64,000 nucleotides of DNA, from assembly GCF_905171765.1 (NCBI RefSeq), contig NC_053392.1:398874119-398938118 (forward strand). Direction: 5' to 3'. Shown piece after piece: positions 11,529 through 22,224 of this stretch. Both the position numbers and the translations under genes were made by a program. Position 1 is the stretch's first letter. The number at the start of each line of letters is the position of its first letter. The stretch is from Bufo bufo (taxonomy: Eukaryota > Chordata > Amphibia > Anura > Bufonidae). The notes beneath the pieces were generated by a model, which saw only the letters and a program-made list of their open reading frames with translations, had not been told where the DNA came from and did no database searches.

Positions 11529-13417
11529 TGGATGACCGGCAAAAGGGGAGGCGTGGCCCCACTTGAGAATTCGCAGCCGCTGACGTGGAGGTACGTAGGA
11601 TTTGCCAGGAGGAAGAAGGCACAGGTCCACGGGAGCGACTGTAATAAGGCGTTCTGGAGGGATAATATATTGAGGTGTTAACTCGTTGCCCACCACATCA
11701 GAGGAGCGAGACAGAGCATCTGCCCTAATGTTCTTACAAGCCAGACGGAAATGGATCTCAAAGTTAAAGCGGGCGAAGAACAGAGACCAACGAGCCTGAC
11801 AGGGATTTAATCTCTGAGCAGACTGGAGATAAGCCAGGTTCTTGTGGCCCGTGAAGATGTACACAGGATGTGTGGCGCCCTCGAGTAAATGTCTCCATTC
11901 CTCCAGTGCCAATTTAATAGCCAGCAGTTCCCTGTCCCCAATGGAGTAATTTCTCTCTGCGGAAGAGAATGTTTTAGAAAAGAAGCCACAAGTTGAAGTC
12001 TTGCCCCGGGAAGACTTCTGGGTGAAGACAGCTCCGGCTCCCACCGAGGAGGCATCCACTTCAAGAGAGAAGGGCTTGGTGGAATCTGGTCTAGAGAGAA
12101 CGGGTGCAGAGGCAAAGGCGGATTTCAGGGACTGGAAGGCTTCCTCGGCTTGGGAAGGCCAGGATTTGGGGTTAGCTCCTTTTCTAGTGAGGGCCACGAT
12201 AGGAGCTACCAGAGTGGAATAGTGAGGGATGAATTGCCTGTAGTAATTCGCAAAGCCCAGAAATCTTTGTATGGCTCGGAGACCAGAGGGACGTGGCCAA
12301 TCCAGAACCGCCGAGAGTTTGGCTGGGTCCATTTGAAGTCCTTGGGCTGAGATAATGTAACCCAGGAAAGGCAGGGAGGTCCGTTCAATTCCTGGAAGAC
12401 AGCAGGTGCGTTGCAGAGGCCGAAGGGCATCACCAAATACTCGAAATGGCCGTTCCTTGTGTTAAAGGCGGTCTTCCATTCGTCTCCCTCACGGATACGG
12501 ATCAGATTATAGGCCCCTCGAAGGTCCAATTTAGTGAAGCTCTTAGCCCCTCGGAGACGATCAAATAGCTCAGAGATTAGAGGCAGAGGGTAACGGTTCT
12601 TGATGGTAATTTTATTAAGACCTCTGTAGTCAGGGAGGGAGCCGTCTTTTTTAGTCACGAAGAAAAGACCGGCCCCAGCAGGAGAAGAAGATTTTCTTAT
12701 GAATCCTCTCTGTAGGTTCTCACGTATATAGTCGGACATGGCAAGAGTCTCAGGAGGTGAGAGAGGATAAATTCTGCCCCGAGGTGGAGTAGAACCGAGT
12801 ATCAGATCGATCGGGCAATCATAGGATCGGTGAGGAGGAAGAACCTCAGCTTGTTTCTTGCAGAAGACATCCGTGAAGGAATGGTATGGCTTGGGCAGCC
12901 CAGAAGGCGGAGAAACTTGCGAGTTCTGTTTGACCAGAGCAGGCTTGAGACAGCGGTCCGAACAGGAGGAGCCCCAACGCAGGATCTCACCGGTGGACCA
13001 ATTCAGGACAGGGCTATGACGTTGAAGCCACGGCAGACCCAGGAGGAGTTCGGAGGAACAGAAGGGAAGGACAAAGAATTCTAAAGTCTCGGTATGAAAT
13101 ATTCCGATGTCCATCTGCAGAGGCTGGGTATGGAACTGCACGGTGGCTGAGAGTCTCTCACCGTTAACAGTAGAAATGAAAAACAGCTTGGGTAGATGGA
13201 TTACTGGAATACGGTACTTGTCAACCAAGGAGGCGTGAATGAAGTTGCCAGCTGAACCAGAATCCAAGAAGGCGGCTGCGGAGAAAGAGGACTTGGAAGA
13301 GATGATCAACTGCACGGGTATGATGAGACGTGGAGAGGAAGAATCCACACCTAGCAACGCCTCTCCCACGCTTACTAGGTGCGAGCGTTTCCCGAACGCG
13401 GTGGACGGAGAGGACAA
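11529..13417 (-). pseudogene. Gypsy pol: protease, RT, RNase H, integrase start; RT active site deleted
   Basis: The - strand frame from 13417 opens inside the gag end and contains [10 protein letters not shown] (retropepsin DSG). It continues with [19 protein letters not shown] and [15 protein letters not shown] (RT fingers/palm). After [11 protein letters not shown], translation jumps in a new frame to [14 protein letters not shown]. The YxDD catalytic block and roughly 80 codons around it are deleted and the frame is broken, so RT is dead. Downstream come [12 protein letters not shown], the RNase H core (LEVDASSVGAGAV, GDRELLAIK) and NIRADALSR. The frame ends in the integrase region GHPGV, where the element is cut off. 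Confidence 0.88.
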
Positions 13418-14316
13418 TCTTTAAGGAAGTGCTCGGTACTGGCACAGTACAGACACAGGTTCTCGTTTCTGCGGCGGCTTCGTTCTTGCGGAGTCAATCG
13501 TGACCGATCCACCTGCATGGCTTCCACGGCGGAAAACCCAGTAGCCGGTTGAGGGGGATGCGGAAAAACGGGAGCCAGACGAGGAAAGCGTCTAGGACGA
13601 GCTTTTTCCTTTTCAAGGAGGAGTTCCTCTTGTCTTTCGGCGAAACGTTTGTCTATCCTAGTGGCCAGCAAGATGAGGTCACTAAGAGTGGAAGGAAGCT
13701 CACGTGCAGCCAGAACGTCCTTTACTTCACTGTTAAGTCCTTTCTTGAAGGTGGCGCAAAGGGCTTCATTGTTCCAGTTCAGCTCAGAGGCCAGGGTGCG
13801 GAACTGAATGGCATAGTCACCCACGGAAGAACCTCCTTGGGTCAAATTTAGTAAGGCAGTCTCTGCGGAGGTAACCCGGGCAGGCTCCTCAAAAACATTC
13901 CGGAACTCTAGGCAGAAGCTCTGGACGGAAGCGGTGGCAGGATCTGCGCGGTCCCATAGTGGTGTAGCCCAGGCCAGGGCCTTCCCGGACAGTAAACTGA
14001 GAATAAAGGCTACCTTGGCTCGCTCAGAAGGAAACTGGTCGGACAGAAGCTCGAGGTGGAGAGAGCACTGCGACAAGAACCCACGGCACTGCTTAGGATC
14101 TCCGTCATATTTGTCTGGTAAGGACAAATGGATTCTGGAACCGGTGGTAACGGCAGGCGGAGGTGATGCAGCAGGAGCAGACGGAGGGGCTGGCTGTTGC
14201 AGAGAAGGCAGGAGCTGCTGCAACATAGCGGTCAACTGGGCCAGCTGTTGACCCTGCTGGGCCACAATGGTGGTGAGGTCCTCCAGGCTTGGCAGGGGAA
14301 CATCAGCGGGATTCAT
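13375..14316 (-). CDS. Gypsy gag protein, open reading frame intact
   Basis: A 313-aa frame starting [14 protein letters not shown] (ATG at 14316). It has an N-terminal Gln-rich coiled region, a Pro/Ala-rich linker, and a capsid-like domain ([45 protein letters not shown]). A zinc knuckle Cys-x2-Cys-x4-His-x4-Cys ([14 protein letters not shown]) sits near the C-terminus. Such proteins coat the retrotransposon RNA and form its particle. It overlaps the pol frame by 43 bp, so expression would need frameshifting or reinitiation. The gag frame has no stop, yet the element as a whole cannot be autonomous because pol is broken. Confidence 0.88.
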   Translation of the reverse strand: MNPADVPLPSLEDLTTIVAQQGQQLAQLTAMLQQLLPSLQQPAPPSAPAASPPPAVTTGSRIHLSLPDKYDGDPKQCRGFLSQCSLHLELLSDQFPSERAKVAFILSLLSGKALAWATPLWDRADPATASVQSFCLEFRNVFEEPARVTSAETALLNLTQGGSSVGDYAIQFRTLASELNWNNEALCATFKKGLNSEVKDVLAARELPSTLSDLILLATRIDKRFAERQEELLLEKEKARPRRFPRLAPVFPHPPQPATGFSAVEAMQVDRSRLTPQERSRRRNENLCLYCASTEHFLKDCPLRPPRSGNART

Positions 14317-14329
14317 GGCCGGATCTTAC

Positions 14330-14959
14330 TGTCACGAACCGGCAGGACAGGTAGTGAATCCTCTGGACCAGAGAGGCGATGGCGCGGGTTGTACTAGAGG
14401 ACCGGTTCTAAGCAGTTACCGGTCTTCACCAGAGCCCGCCGCAAGGCGGGATGGATTTGCCGCAGCGGTAACTACAAGGTCGTGTCCCCTAGTAACAACT
14501 CGACCTCTCTGGCAGCTGATAAGGTGTGGTACATAGGGAGAAGGTAAGAGCGTAGTCGGACGTAGCAGCAGTCAGGGCAGGCGGCAAAGGTTCAAAGGCG
14601 AGTGGACGGTAGCAACGGGTACGGCAACAGGTAAGGCAAACTAACAACGTAGGGAACGCTTTCTCTGAGGCACAAGGCACAAAGATCCGGCAGAAGGCTG
14701 TGGGAGGAGAAGGTATAAATGGGCAGTGCACAGGTGCAGCCTAATTAAGTCAGCACTGCCTCTCACAACCTTAACCCTTAATAACCCCTTTGGACCAGGC
14801 ACCAATCACTGGTGCACTGGTCCTTTGAATCTAAGAGTCCCGGCACGCGCGCGCCCTAGAGAGCGAGGACGCACACGCCGAGACGCTGGAGTGCTGCCTG
14901 GGGGCATACGCTGTGAGCGCTCCGAGGCCAGCAGGGGACCCGGAGCGCTCAGTGTAACA
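14330..14959 (-). repeat. Gypsy 5' LTR
   Basis: On the - strand it starts TGTTACACTGAGCGCTCC and ends GGTTCGTGACA, the TG...CA form, 630 bp. It lies directly upstream of the gag start codon (14 bp leader between LTR end and ATG). A TATAAAT-like box lies near 14715 (+ strand, antisense to the element). No sense TATA box was identified with confidence. Confidence 0.75.
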
Positions 14960-15545
14960 GCAATAGATCGCTATTATCGCTAGTATCGCTGGTATCGCCG
15001 GTATCGCCAAATAAGTCTATACATTAGCCCAAGCTGAATGCTAGAAATACTTTAGTGGAAGGCTTCACATTGAAAAAATACAATTGCTTTTATCCCCTGC
15101 TCCCATGCAAGGGAGACACCCACAACAAACATACATTAACCCATAACACAAAGGTTACAACCCACATAGACACCATGATTAACATAATCAACACAGGCAG
15201 GAGAATACACATTGCCCTCTGTCCTGAGAGACAATCGAATTACAACTCGGTTGTCTCCAGGACAGAGGACAATTGCCAATACACACAGAGAGACAATGGA
15301 ACAGACATCACTTACTCAAACATACAATGTCCCACCCTTTACAATACACATAGACATTTAACACATCCCAAAATGACACGAATTAGACCAGGAATTCAAA
15401 AGTTAGTACAAGTCTCTTTGGCCTGGCTGGGTTTTCTGCACAAAACCGGTGCATACAACATGGGACCATAATCGCATGGTAAGAGGCTGGCAAGTAGTCC
15501 TTTCCAAGCACTCGTGGCCACCTCAAAAGAGGGGAGTTTGTCACA
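14960..15545 (-). repeat. 3' LTR of the non-autonomous element, truncated
   Basis: It is nearly identical to 17432-18021, from GCAATAGATCGCTATTATC through GGGGAGTTTGTCACA. The first about 70 bp present in the other LTR (17361-17431) are missing where the Gypsy LTR abuts. Confidence 0.88.
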
Positions 15546-15683
15546 TATCTTCCCTTTGGGGTTAAGACTAAACAGGTATCTGACCTCCTGTCGGTCAGTA
15601 CCTAGATTAGTCGGGAAGCCCACCCACAAAGAAACATTAGCAGAGTTGCCCACCCACGGTAAATAGTTAACAGGGTAGCTCAC

Positions 15684-17189
15684 TCACCAGGGACAGTACT
15701 GGTCTATAGGTCCCAGGTTGTGGTGAAACAGTTCTGCATCCTCAGTCTCCCTGGTGCAGCTAGGCAAACCGCTGGGGCTACTTGGGGAAAAGCGGCCAGC
15801 AGTGTTCTGCACTGATGCCAGCACTTCTGCTGGGGCGAGGGAGGTGCAATCCAGTCCTGTAACAAGGGGGTCGGTGGAGCAGAGGCTAGCGGCGCTCTGC
15901 CCTGATGCCAGCTCTTCTGCTGGGGCGAGGGGGGTGCAATCCAGTCCTGTAACAAGGGGGTCGGTGGAGCAGAGGCTAGCGGCGCTCTGCCCGGATGCCA
16001 GCTCTTCCGCTGGGAAGGGATCAGTGGGTATCGCAGGCTCATCCCCTGCCAACAGAACTTGGCTGGAGGGATCAGTGGGCATCACAGGCTCATCCCCTGC
16101 CCCCAGAACTCGGTTGGGAAGTAGCTGGGAAGGTGAGGGCTCGCTTACCTCCTCCTCCTGGTATCCCTGCGGAGATGGCTGGGGATCTGGACCGACCGTC
16201 CAGCATCCCTGTAGGACTGGCACCGAACCCGCGGTCTCATCTGCGCCCGTGTAGAGGGGTTTGTGTTCCCCTTTTCCCGGTATCTCCGGCTGCTGTTGGA
16301 AGGTGAGGCCGGTTGCCTCTCCTCCCCAGGACTCTGGTTGCTGTAGGGCAGAGGGACCCAGCATCTCCTTCCCCTGGAACTCAGGTTGCCGCTGGGGAGA
16401 GAGACTGGTTGTCTCCTCTCCCTGTGATATGCACTGCCGCTGGAGATCTGGGCAGGCGGCCCAGCCTCCCTGTAGGGGTGGTAGAGAGACCTCGGTCCCA
16501 TCTCCACCTGCCATCTGTGGGTCCTCCCAGGACAAGTCTATGAGGTTGCTCACCTCTGAGGTTGGTTGGGCAAAAGAGGGTATAATTTCCAGGCAATCCT
16601 CTGGGCTGAGGGATGGTGGTTGAGCTAGGTTGAACAGTTGACGGTAGCTCTGCTCCAGCTCCCACTCCATGGTAACTAGATGAATCAGGTCTGGCCCAAG
16701 GTCGTCCGCTCGGGGAAGGTCCAGCTCAGTTTCCCTGATGTCGTGGATGTCCCAGAACCGACATTCTGTGGGGCATCCAAAGTCATCGCCCTCATCAAAG
16801 GCTTCCCACAGTAAGCCCGGACCATTATAATCCTCTCCCTCCGGCAGATAGTGGTTAGTCACCCATGGGTTGCGCTGGGTGGCCTACCACTTTAGTGCCC
16901 GGTACGCTTTGTCCAGCCACAACTCCCTCCAACTCAGGGTTCACAGTTCTGTCACCCACTCAGCCAAGGGTTGCTTTCCTAGGAAGGGTGACCGCAGGGC
17001 CACGAGTACCTGGAGCCTCTGTTCCTCACTGGGAAGACTCTCTCTCCGCTGCCGCTGTACCTCCTCCAAAGCGTCATACCACAGCCCCTTTCGAGTGGCA
17101 TCTCTGTAGTCCAGTATGCCCTCCTCTGATAAAGGCCCATCCTGTTGGGCCAAGTACTGCTGCAACCTCCAGTTAAACTCCTCTTCCAT
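15684..17189 (-). pseudogene. Unrecognised retroelement protein (gag-like), two in-frame stops
   Basis: One frame runs from the ATG at 17189 (MEEEFNWRLQQYLAQQDGPL) to 15684, about 500 codons, interrupted only by TGA at 16941-16943 and TAG about 20 codons later. The N-terminal part is charged and helical (GLWYDALEEVQRQRRE, LGKQPLAEW), like a matrix or capsid-type helix bundle. The rest is acidic and rich in Pro, Ser and Gln. Near the C-terminus, a 30-aa unit starting AEELASGQSAASLCSTDPLV repeats almost exactly twice and then a third time degraded (DNA period 90 bp, about 15800-16020). I do not recognise a domain. Its place after LTR and primer site suggests gag, which is inference. Confidence 0.55.
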
Positions 17190-17343
17190 GTTGCTGTGGA
17201 TAGGAACGCTGCCCGGTAGCTAGCTCTGTCCCTTGAGCTCCTTCAAAGCCAGGGTTGCTGCACGAGTGCCAGCGTTGCCCTCCATGCACCATACACTAGT
17301 GCCTTCCTTGAATCCTCTGTGCAGGGAAAAAGAAGGGAAAATC

Positions 17344-17360
17344 CCACTGCTGCCACCAGT
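17344..17360 (-). other. Putative primer-binding site (tRNA-Leu-like)
   Basis: Immediately after the 5' LTR end, the - strand reads ACTGGTGGCAGCAGTGGG. From TGG onward this is complementary to the 3' end of a eukaryotic leucine tRNA (…CCACCGCTGCCA-CCA as known) with one mismatch. Position directly after the LTR supports the role. The tRNA identity is from memory of tRNA sequences. Confidence 0.55.
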
Positions 17361-18021
17361 TGTGACGGTATCATCTGTGTCACCGTCTAGTATTCCCTTC
17401 TCCCCTTGACTTAGCACCTCCAATTAATCCACAGAGCAATAGATTGCTATTATCGCTAGTATCGCTGGTATCGCCAGTATCGCCAAATAAGTCTATACAT
17501 TAGCCCAAGCTGAATGCTAGAAATACTTTACTGGAAGGCTTCACATTGAAAAAATACAATTGCTTTTATCCCCTGCTCCCATGAAAGGGAGACACCCACA
17601 ACAAACATACATTAACCCATAACACAAAGGTTACAACCCACATAAACACCATGATTAACATAATCAACACAGGCAGGAGAATACACATTGCCCTCTGTCC
17701 TGAGAGACAATCAAATTACAACTCGGTTGTCTCCAGGACAGAGGACAATTGCCAATACACACAGAGAGACAATGGAACAGACATCACTTACTCAAACATA
17801 CAATGTCCCACCCTTTACAATACACATAGACATTTAACACATCCCAAAATGACACGAATTAGACCAGGAATTCAAAAGTTAGTACAAGTCTCTTTGGCCT
17901 GGCTGGGTTTTCTGCACAAAACCGGTGCATACAACATGGGACCATAATCGCATGGTAAGAGGCTGGCAAGTAGTCCTTTCCAAGCACTCGTGGCCACCTC
18001 AAAATAGGGGAGTTTGTCACA
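17361..18021 (-). repeat. 5' LTR of the non-autonomous element
   Basis: A 661-bp LTR with terminal inverted TGTGAC...GTCACA. It contains a decanucleotide-like series TATCGCTAGTATCGCTGG near 17454-17485. It is flanked by the primer-binding site on one side and satellite DNA on the other. Confidence 0.82.
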
Positions 18022-18945
18022 TTCTTAGTATCTGCTCTTATTCTGTATATATGGACATTGCACAGTACCACTTCTCTTGTCCTGTGTACTGGGTGTAATT
18101 CTCAGTAGAAAAAATAGAAGAAATGCTCCAGCACCACGATGGACATAGTGAAAATCCCGGTCTTTATTGTCACCAAAATTCAGGTAAATACAGCAATCAG
18201 AACACTGGTACCCCCCGGTTCCCAAGATCTACGCATTTCGAACAGTCGTGTTCTTAGTCATGATCCAGGATCATGACTAAGAACACGACTGTTCGAAACG
18301 CGTAGATCTTGGGAACCGGGGGGTATCAGTGTTCTGATTGCTGTATTTACCTGAATTTTGGTGGCAATAAAGACCGGGATTTTCACTATGTCCATCGTGG
18401 TGCTGGAGCATTTCTTCTATTTTTTTTCTACTATCATCAAGGACTGGCTTGAGTCCGCCCCGTGCACCGCTGTGCAGGACGCGAAGGTGAGCTGGCTGTA
18501 ACCTCTTCTATACCATGTAATTCGCAGTATCTGCTCTTATTCTGTATATATGGGCACTGCAGAGTACCACTTCTCTTGTCCTGTGTACTGGATGTAATTC
18601 TCTGTATCTGCTCTTATTTTGAATATATGGACACTGCATAGTACCACTTTTCTTGTCCTGTATACTGGGTGTAATTCTCAGTATCTGCTCTTATTCTGTA
18701 TATATGGACAGTGCACAGTACCACTTCTCTTGTCCTGTATACTGGGTGTAATTCTCAGTATCTGCTCTTATTCTGTATATATGGACACTGCACAGTACCA
18801 CTTCTCTTGTCCTGTATACTGGGAGTAATATCAGTATCTGCTCCTATTCTATTTATATGGACAATGCACAGTACCACTTCTCTTGTCCTGTATACTGGGA
18901 GTAATTATCAGTATCTGCTGCTATTCTGTATATATGGACGCTGCA
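18022..18945 (+). repeat. 77-bp satellite array, interrupted by a hairpin element
   Basis: The unit contains CAGTATCTGCTCTTATTCTG and CCACTTCTCTTGTCCTGT. Starts of GTATCTG fall at 18527, 18604, 18681, 18758, 18834 and 18911, a 77/76-bp period. One further unit sits at 18026-18100, separated from the others by the hairpin element at 18106-18520. Short open frames across the array are by-products of the periodicity. Confidence 0.92.
18106..18429. mobile_element. Near-perfect hairpin, 160-bp arms, with hammerhead-like sequence in each arm
   Basis: The sequence from TAGAAAAAATAGAAGAAATG (left) to its complement ending near 18429 folds back on itself around a single base at 18267. Differences between arms are few (for example GCATTTCG versus CGCGTTTCG complement, GTCACC versus GGCAAC). 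Each arm carries CTGTTCGAAACGCGTAGATC, which resembles the GAAACGCG side of the hammerhead motif at 40893 but lacks a proper CUGANGA core. The hairpin lies inside the 77-bp satellite and is followed by about 90 bp of unassigned sequence up to 18520. It probably derives from a Penelope-type repeat copied head to head. Confidence 0.7.
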
Positions 18946-18954
18946 CGCTGATTG

Positions 18955-19140
18955 ACTTGAATGGGGCTGGGCTGGAACTAGGCCATGTGACCGATGTACA
19001 GTGATGTCACTGGCCTAGGAAGCTGTGATGCTCAAGGCCTCTTCTTACACCTGATCAGTGGGGGTCCGGCAGATCTGATACTGATAGCTTATCCTGAGGA
19101 TAAGTCATAAATATCTTTTCCTGGATAACTCCTTTAAAAC
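18955..19140 (+). repeat. Dispersed repeat ending CGGATAACTCCTTTAA-like
   Basis: Contains GATCAGTGGGGGTCCGGCAG, GCTTATCCTGAGGATAAGTC and TGGATAACTCCTTTAA. A diverged relative in the opposite orientation lies at 36288-36620 (TTAAAGGGCTTTTCCATGAT). The TTAA at one edge fits a TTAA-type MITE. Non-coding. Confidence 0.6.
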
Positions 19141-19228
19141 AACTGTCTTTCTTACATACAGTGGGTTAGAAGAAGGGGCAGTTTTTATAGAAAGACAAGT
19201 GAAATAACACGTATGTTATTATTTGCAG

Positions 19229-19337
19229 ATCTCTTGTGGCTAAAAATAACACTAGCCACTTTAGGCCGACTGGGAATCACAATGGCATTTGAAATTGTGT
19301 ACTTTGTAAATACAGAACTATATCCAACACCACTGAG
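19229..19337 (+). CDS. slc22a3: slc22a3 exon (about TM10 and the ELYPT loop)
   Basis: A 109-bp exon between acceptor ATTTGCAG and donor GTAATG. The split codon from the previous exon gives Asp, then [20 protein letters not shown] and [29 protein letters not shown] forms a hydrophobic membrane segment, and ELYPTxxR is the conserved SLC22 sequence before TM11. It ends in phase 2 and joins cleanly with 29087. There is no stop or shift. The intron before it is 8334 bp and the one after is 9749 bp, both filled with transposons. Confidence 0.93.
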
Positions 19338-19423
19338 GTAATGTGAATATATTCCTATTTCAAAATATAATATACAAAAAAATTGTTAATATCATAGAAA
19401 CTGTAATATCGAACGTCACTTTT

Positions 19424-19700
19424 AGGCTGGGGCTACACAGCGACCTTGGCTGCAGCACATGTTGCATGACCAAAGATTGCTGTGTAGCAGGGAAGCCATG
19501 GATCTAAATTGGGGTTGCAGTGCAAGCTGCCATGACCGTGATTCCAAAATAGAAAAAAAATTCAGCAGTGGGGTTGTAGTTACAACAACTTGTGAGTCAT
19601 GCCATAACCCCATTCAGTTCAATGGCTGCACTGCTACACAGCAATCTTTGGTCATGTGACTGGTGTTGTCATGTGATTGCTGTGTAGACCCAGTGTAAAG
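19424..19700. mobile_element. MITE with imperfect GGCTACACAGC-type ends
   Basis: GGGGCTACACAGCGACCTTG at the left is mirrored by GATTGCTGTGTAGACCCAGT at the right. Internal blocks CATGACCAAAGATTGCTGTG and CAGCAATCTTTGGTCATG are reverse complements. About 275 bp, no coding capacity. Confidence 0.6.
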
Positions 19701-19784
19701 GTACAACGGGTTTTAATAATAACAAAAGAATGCTTGCCATTATGCAGTTTCACTTTGTTAAAAATACATATAGAGTAAATTGAA

Positions 19785-20310
19785 AGGGTGGTCCCTCAAG
19801 TTACTATATTAATTGGTTCTAGGACGACCATTATAAACCATTGTAACTTGAGACCGTAATGCTATGGAAAACTGGTAATGGATTCCAAAGCCCCAAAATG
19901 TCATCCTAAAATAAGAGAAATAAAGATTAAGAAACAAATAAGTAGATAATTAAGACATAAGGTAAGTCCTTACATATAGCAGTCAGAAATAGCTGTTAGG
20001 AGCTGTAAATCAATTATGATCAGGACAGAGGTTTATTCAGGGCCTTGTACCAGACGTCGAAGGAGCTACTCTCAACTGGGACCCAAAAGAGCATCTCATC
20101 CTGGTACAAGTATAGAACAGTACAGAACATGTAGTACTGCTCTGTACTGTAGTGAGGTGCTACTAGACAGCCAATACAGGTGTTTTACCAGAGTGCCCAT
20201 AATGATTGGCATCCGTAGTGTATGAGGTGCTGTATGTTGAGTCTGGTTTCAAGTTACAATGTCCCACGAAAAGCCATTGTAAGTTGAAAATATTGTGTTT
20301 TGAGACTATC
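19785..20310 (+). repeat. Dispersed repeat X, copy 1
   Basis: From CCCTCAAGTTACTATATTAA to GAAAATATTGTGTTTTGAGA. An inverted copy lies at 26545-28575, matching at AACCATTGTAACTTGAG and at TGTTGAAAATATTGTATCCT. Both copies have self-complementary ends (CTCAAGTTAC versus GTTGAAAATATTGT...GAG), so it may be a MITE. No coding seen. Confidence 0.6.
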
Positions 20311-20502
20311 GTAAACAACTAGTCACCACAATATTTGCCCATGTAAACCTGTAAAATATAAAGCAGAAACTCCAGCTGTTCAACTATCTACATTCCATGC
20401 TTCTCATTGGAGTTCACCAGTAGTACAATCCACAGTAGAACATTACGCATTGGTATCAACCAGAAGTGCTCGAAACTTGCATAGAAACATACTCGTAGAA
20501 AC

Positions 20503-22224
20503 TAGTGATGAGCAGCAGGGGCAATATTCGAATTCGCAATATTTTGCAAATATTGTGTAGAATATTCGTCATATATTCGCGAAATCGAGATTATATTCTT
20601 GATTGCGAAAATAGGCAATGTAATATTTGCATAAAGCGTGCAAAATACAGTCGTGGGTCATTTATGGTACATTTTTCAAGCTGGTATAAGTTTCCTGAGG
20701 CTGGAGAAAATGGTTGGCACTGCAGAACATTTGTCACGGCTGAGGATGGGGGAAATCCTCAGCCGTGCGAGGCCAGATACTGTAGGCCTACTCGGCCAGG
20801 AGAACAGGATAGGGAGCAGGTCACCTCCTAACAGCGTCCCTACCCTGACCCTAACTCCTAACTGCATGGGCCGACCTTAAAGGTAGGAGGACCCATGCGC
20901 AGGAACCTCGGATCCCTAACTCACCCTCCGTCCGGTCCCTGCGCTAGGAGTCAGGGTAAGACGACCTACTCCTCCTAGACGCGGAGGAGCAGGAGTCTCA
21001 CTGGCCAAGCTGTTGGGAAAAAGGGGAACACAAACAGTTTTACGGGTATGGCAGGCGAACTAGAAGTTCCACCAACCTGCCACAGCCTTGCTGACTGGAT
21101 CCCTGAACAACAGGAATCCAGAACCGTAAACTGCACAAAGTGACAAGGAAGGTCCCAACAGAAACATCACATACAACATGACATACAAGAGACATAAGCA
21201 TAAACTTAAACTATAGACTACTTAAACTCAAACTTTAACTATGACCACAGTGGTGGCTCTCACTGGCGGATGTAAAACACAGGAGGCTGCTATCAGCAAG
21301 CATGCTGAAGCAACCTACTGAGCTCTGCAAGAGAGAGGGTCTTTATAGGCCCAAGTGGCCACACCCAAGGATTGGACACACCCAGTGACATCACACACAC
21401 ACTGGGAAGGAAGTTAACCCTTCCAGTAACACAGAAGGGAAAAACACAACTTAAAGGGGAAGTGCACTCAAAACATAATACACAGTGCACACAACACACA
21501 CACCTAACAAAAGGGTTGCTAGGTGTGACCGCACGCCAGGGCAGCAGCTGCCTAAGAACGTTCAGGCTGCTCTGCTGCAAAATACAACACTGGTTGTCCG
21601 CGGCAACCACAAGTGAGACCACAGACAAGCGGCCCTCACCCGTGGTTGAACGCCCATACAAAACCGCAGACAACCGCATGCGGTAAGAGGAGTCACGGTC
21701 ATGGGCATGGCCGTGACAACATTAGAATAGCTTTACATGCAGATAGAGTGCGCCAATATGTTCGCGCTTGCGAATTTTCAGCAATATCAGCTACACCATA
21801 GATCAATCTAACGTACACTGACTATCTCCCCCTAACTATTTGAATTATATATATATATATGTTAACTGTCTAATGTCATAACATAAAGCACAGAGCACAG
21901 CAATGACACTGCTGTCTCTTTCATAACTGCAATAAACTTTAGAAAATAGCTGCTGGGGAGGTTCTTATATAGTAAGGGGTAGGCAACTTTCCTATTGGTT
22001 GCTAGGGATGTTGCTAAGCTGTGACAAATCCTTCTCATTGGCCCACAAGCTAGAAGAAGTGAGGGATGATCACCTGATGTGTACTGTGTTAAAAAAAAAA
22101 AAAAAAAAAAAAAGAATATTCGTCATTACGAATATATAGCACTATATTATAAATATTCGCAAATTCTCGAAGTGCCGATATTTGAGAAAAAAAATTGCTT
22201 TTCGAATATTCGCGCTCAATACTA
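20503..22224. mobile_element. hAT-type element with 8-bp duplication, split by a solo LTR
   Basis: Exact 8-bp flanks GTAGAAAC at 20495-20502 and 22225-22232. Ends are TAGTGATGAGCAGC (left) and TAGTATTGAGCGCG (right, - strand), followed by ATATTCG-rich subterminal sequence on both sides. Its interior is a poly(A) run (22091-22113), AT-rich sequence and the LTR at 20732-21718. It has no transposase and so is non-autonomous; the ends resemble the 5.2-kb hAT at 2297. Confidence 0.82.
20732..21718. repeat. Solo LTR with 5-bp target duplication
   Basis: 987 bp starting TGTCACGGCTGAGG and ending GGCATGGCCGTGACA, flanked by ACATT on both sides (20727-20731 and 21719-21723). A TG...CA terminus with a 5-bp duplication is the signature of an LTR left after recombination. 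It holds no internal gag or pol, and several chance open frames only. Orientation cannot be fixed. Confidence 0.85.

Larger units (their letters stand above)
11529..14959 (-). mobile_element. Ty3/Gypsy LTR retrotransposon, 3'-truncated
   Basis: Order on the - strand: 5' LTR (14959-14330), gag (14316-13375), then pol with protease, reverse transcriptase, RNase H and the start of integrase. The element stops abruptly in the integrase zinc-binding region at about 11529. The rest of integrase and the 3' LTR are missing. The 5 bases after the LTR (GCAAT, 14960-14964) would be one target-duplication copy, but the partner is lost with the 3' end. Its LTR abuts the truncated LTR of the second retroelement (14960-18021), so one probably inserted into the other. 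Confidence 0.88.
14960..18021 (-). mobile_element. Non-autonomous LTR retroelement with gag-like coding but no polymerase
   Basis: Two direct copies of one LTR (17361-18021 complete; 14960-15545 truncated) flank an 1815-bp interior. The complete LTR starts TGTGACAAACTCCCC and ends ACCGTCACA on the - strand. It is followed at once by a primer-binding-like site TGGTGGCAGCAGTGGGAT. The interior holds one long - strand coding region (17189-15684, two stops) and no protease, RT, RNase H or integrase signature. A purine-rich tract AAAGGGAAGATA lies just before the 3' LTR. This is the architecture of a non-autonomous LTR element that borrows enzymes. The truncated LTR abuts the Gypsy LTR. Confidence 0.8.

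Noticed and set aside
15754..16623. Plus-strand open frames of 76-166 codons opposite the retroelement ORF
   Set aside because: They are antisense shadows of the GC-rich - strand coding region (15684-17189) and follow its 90-bp repeat.
18619..19004. Plus-strand frames rich in LLLFCIYG repeats
   Set aside because: Produced by the 77-bp satellite, without an independent start, domain or codon signal.
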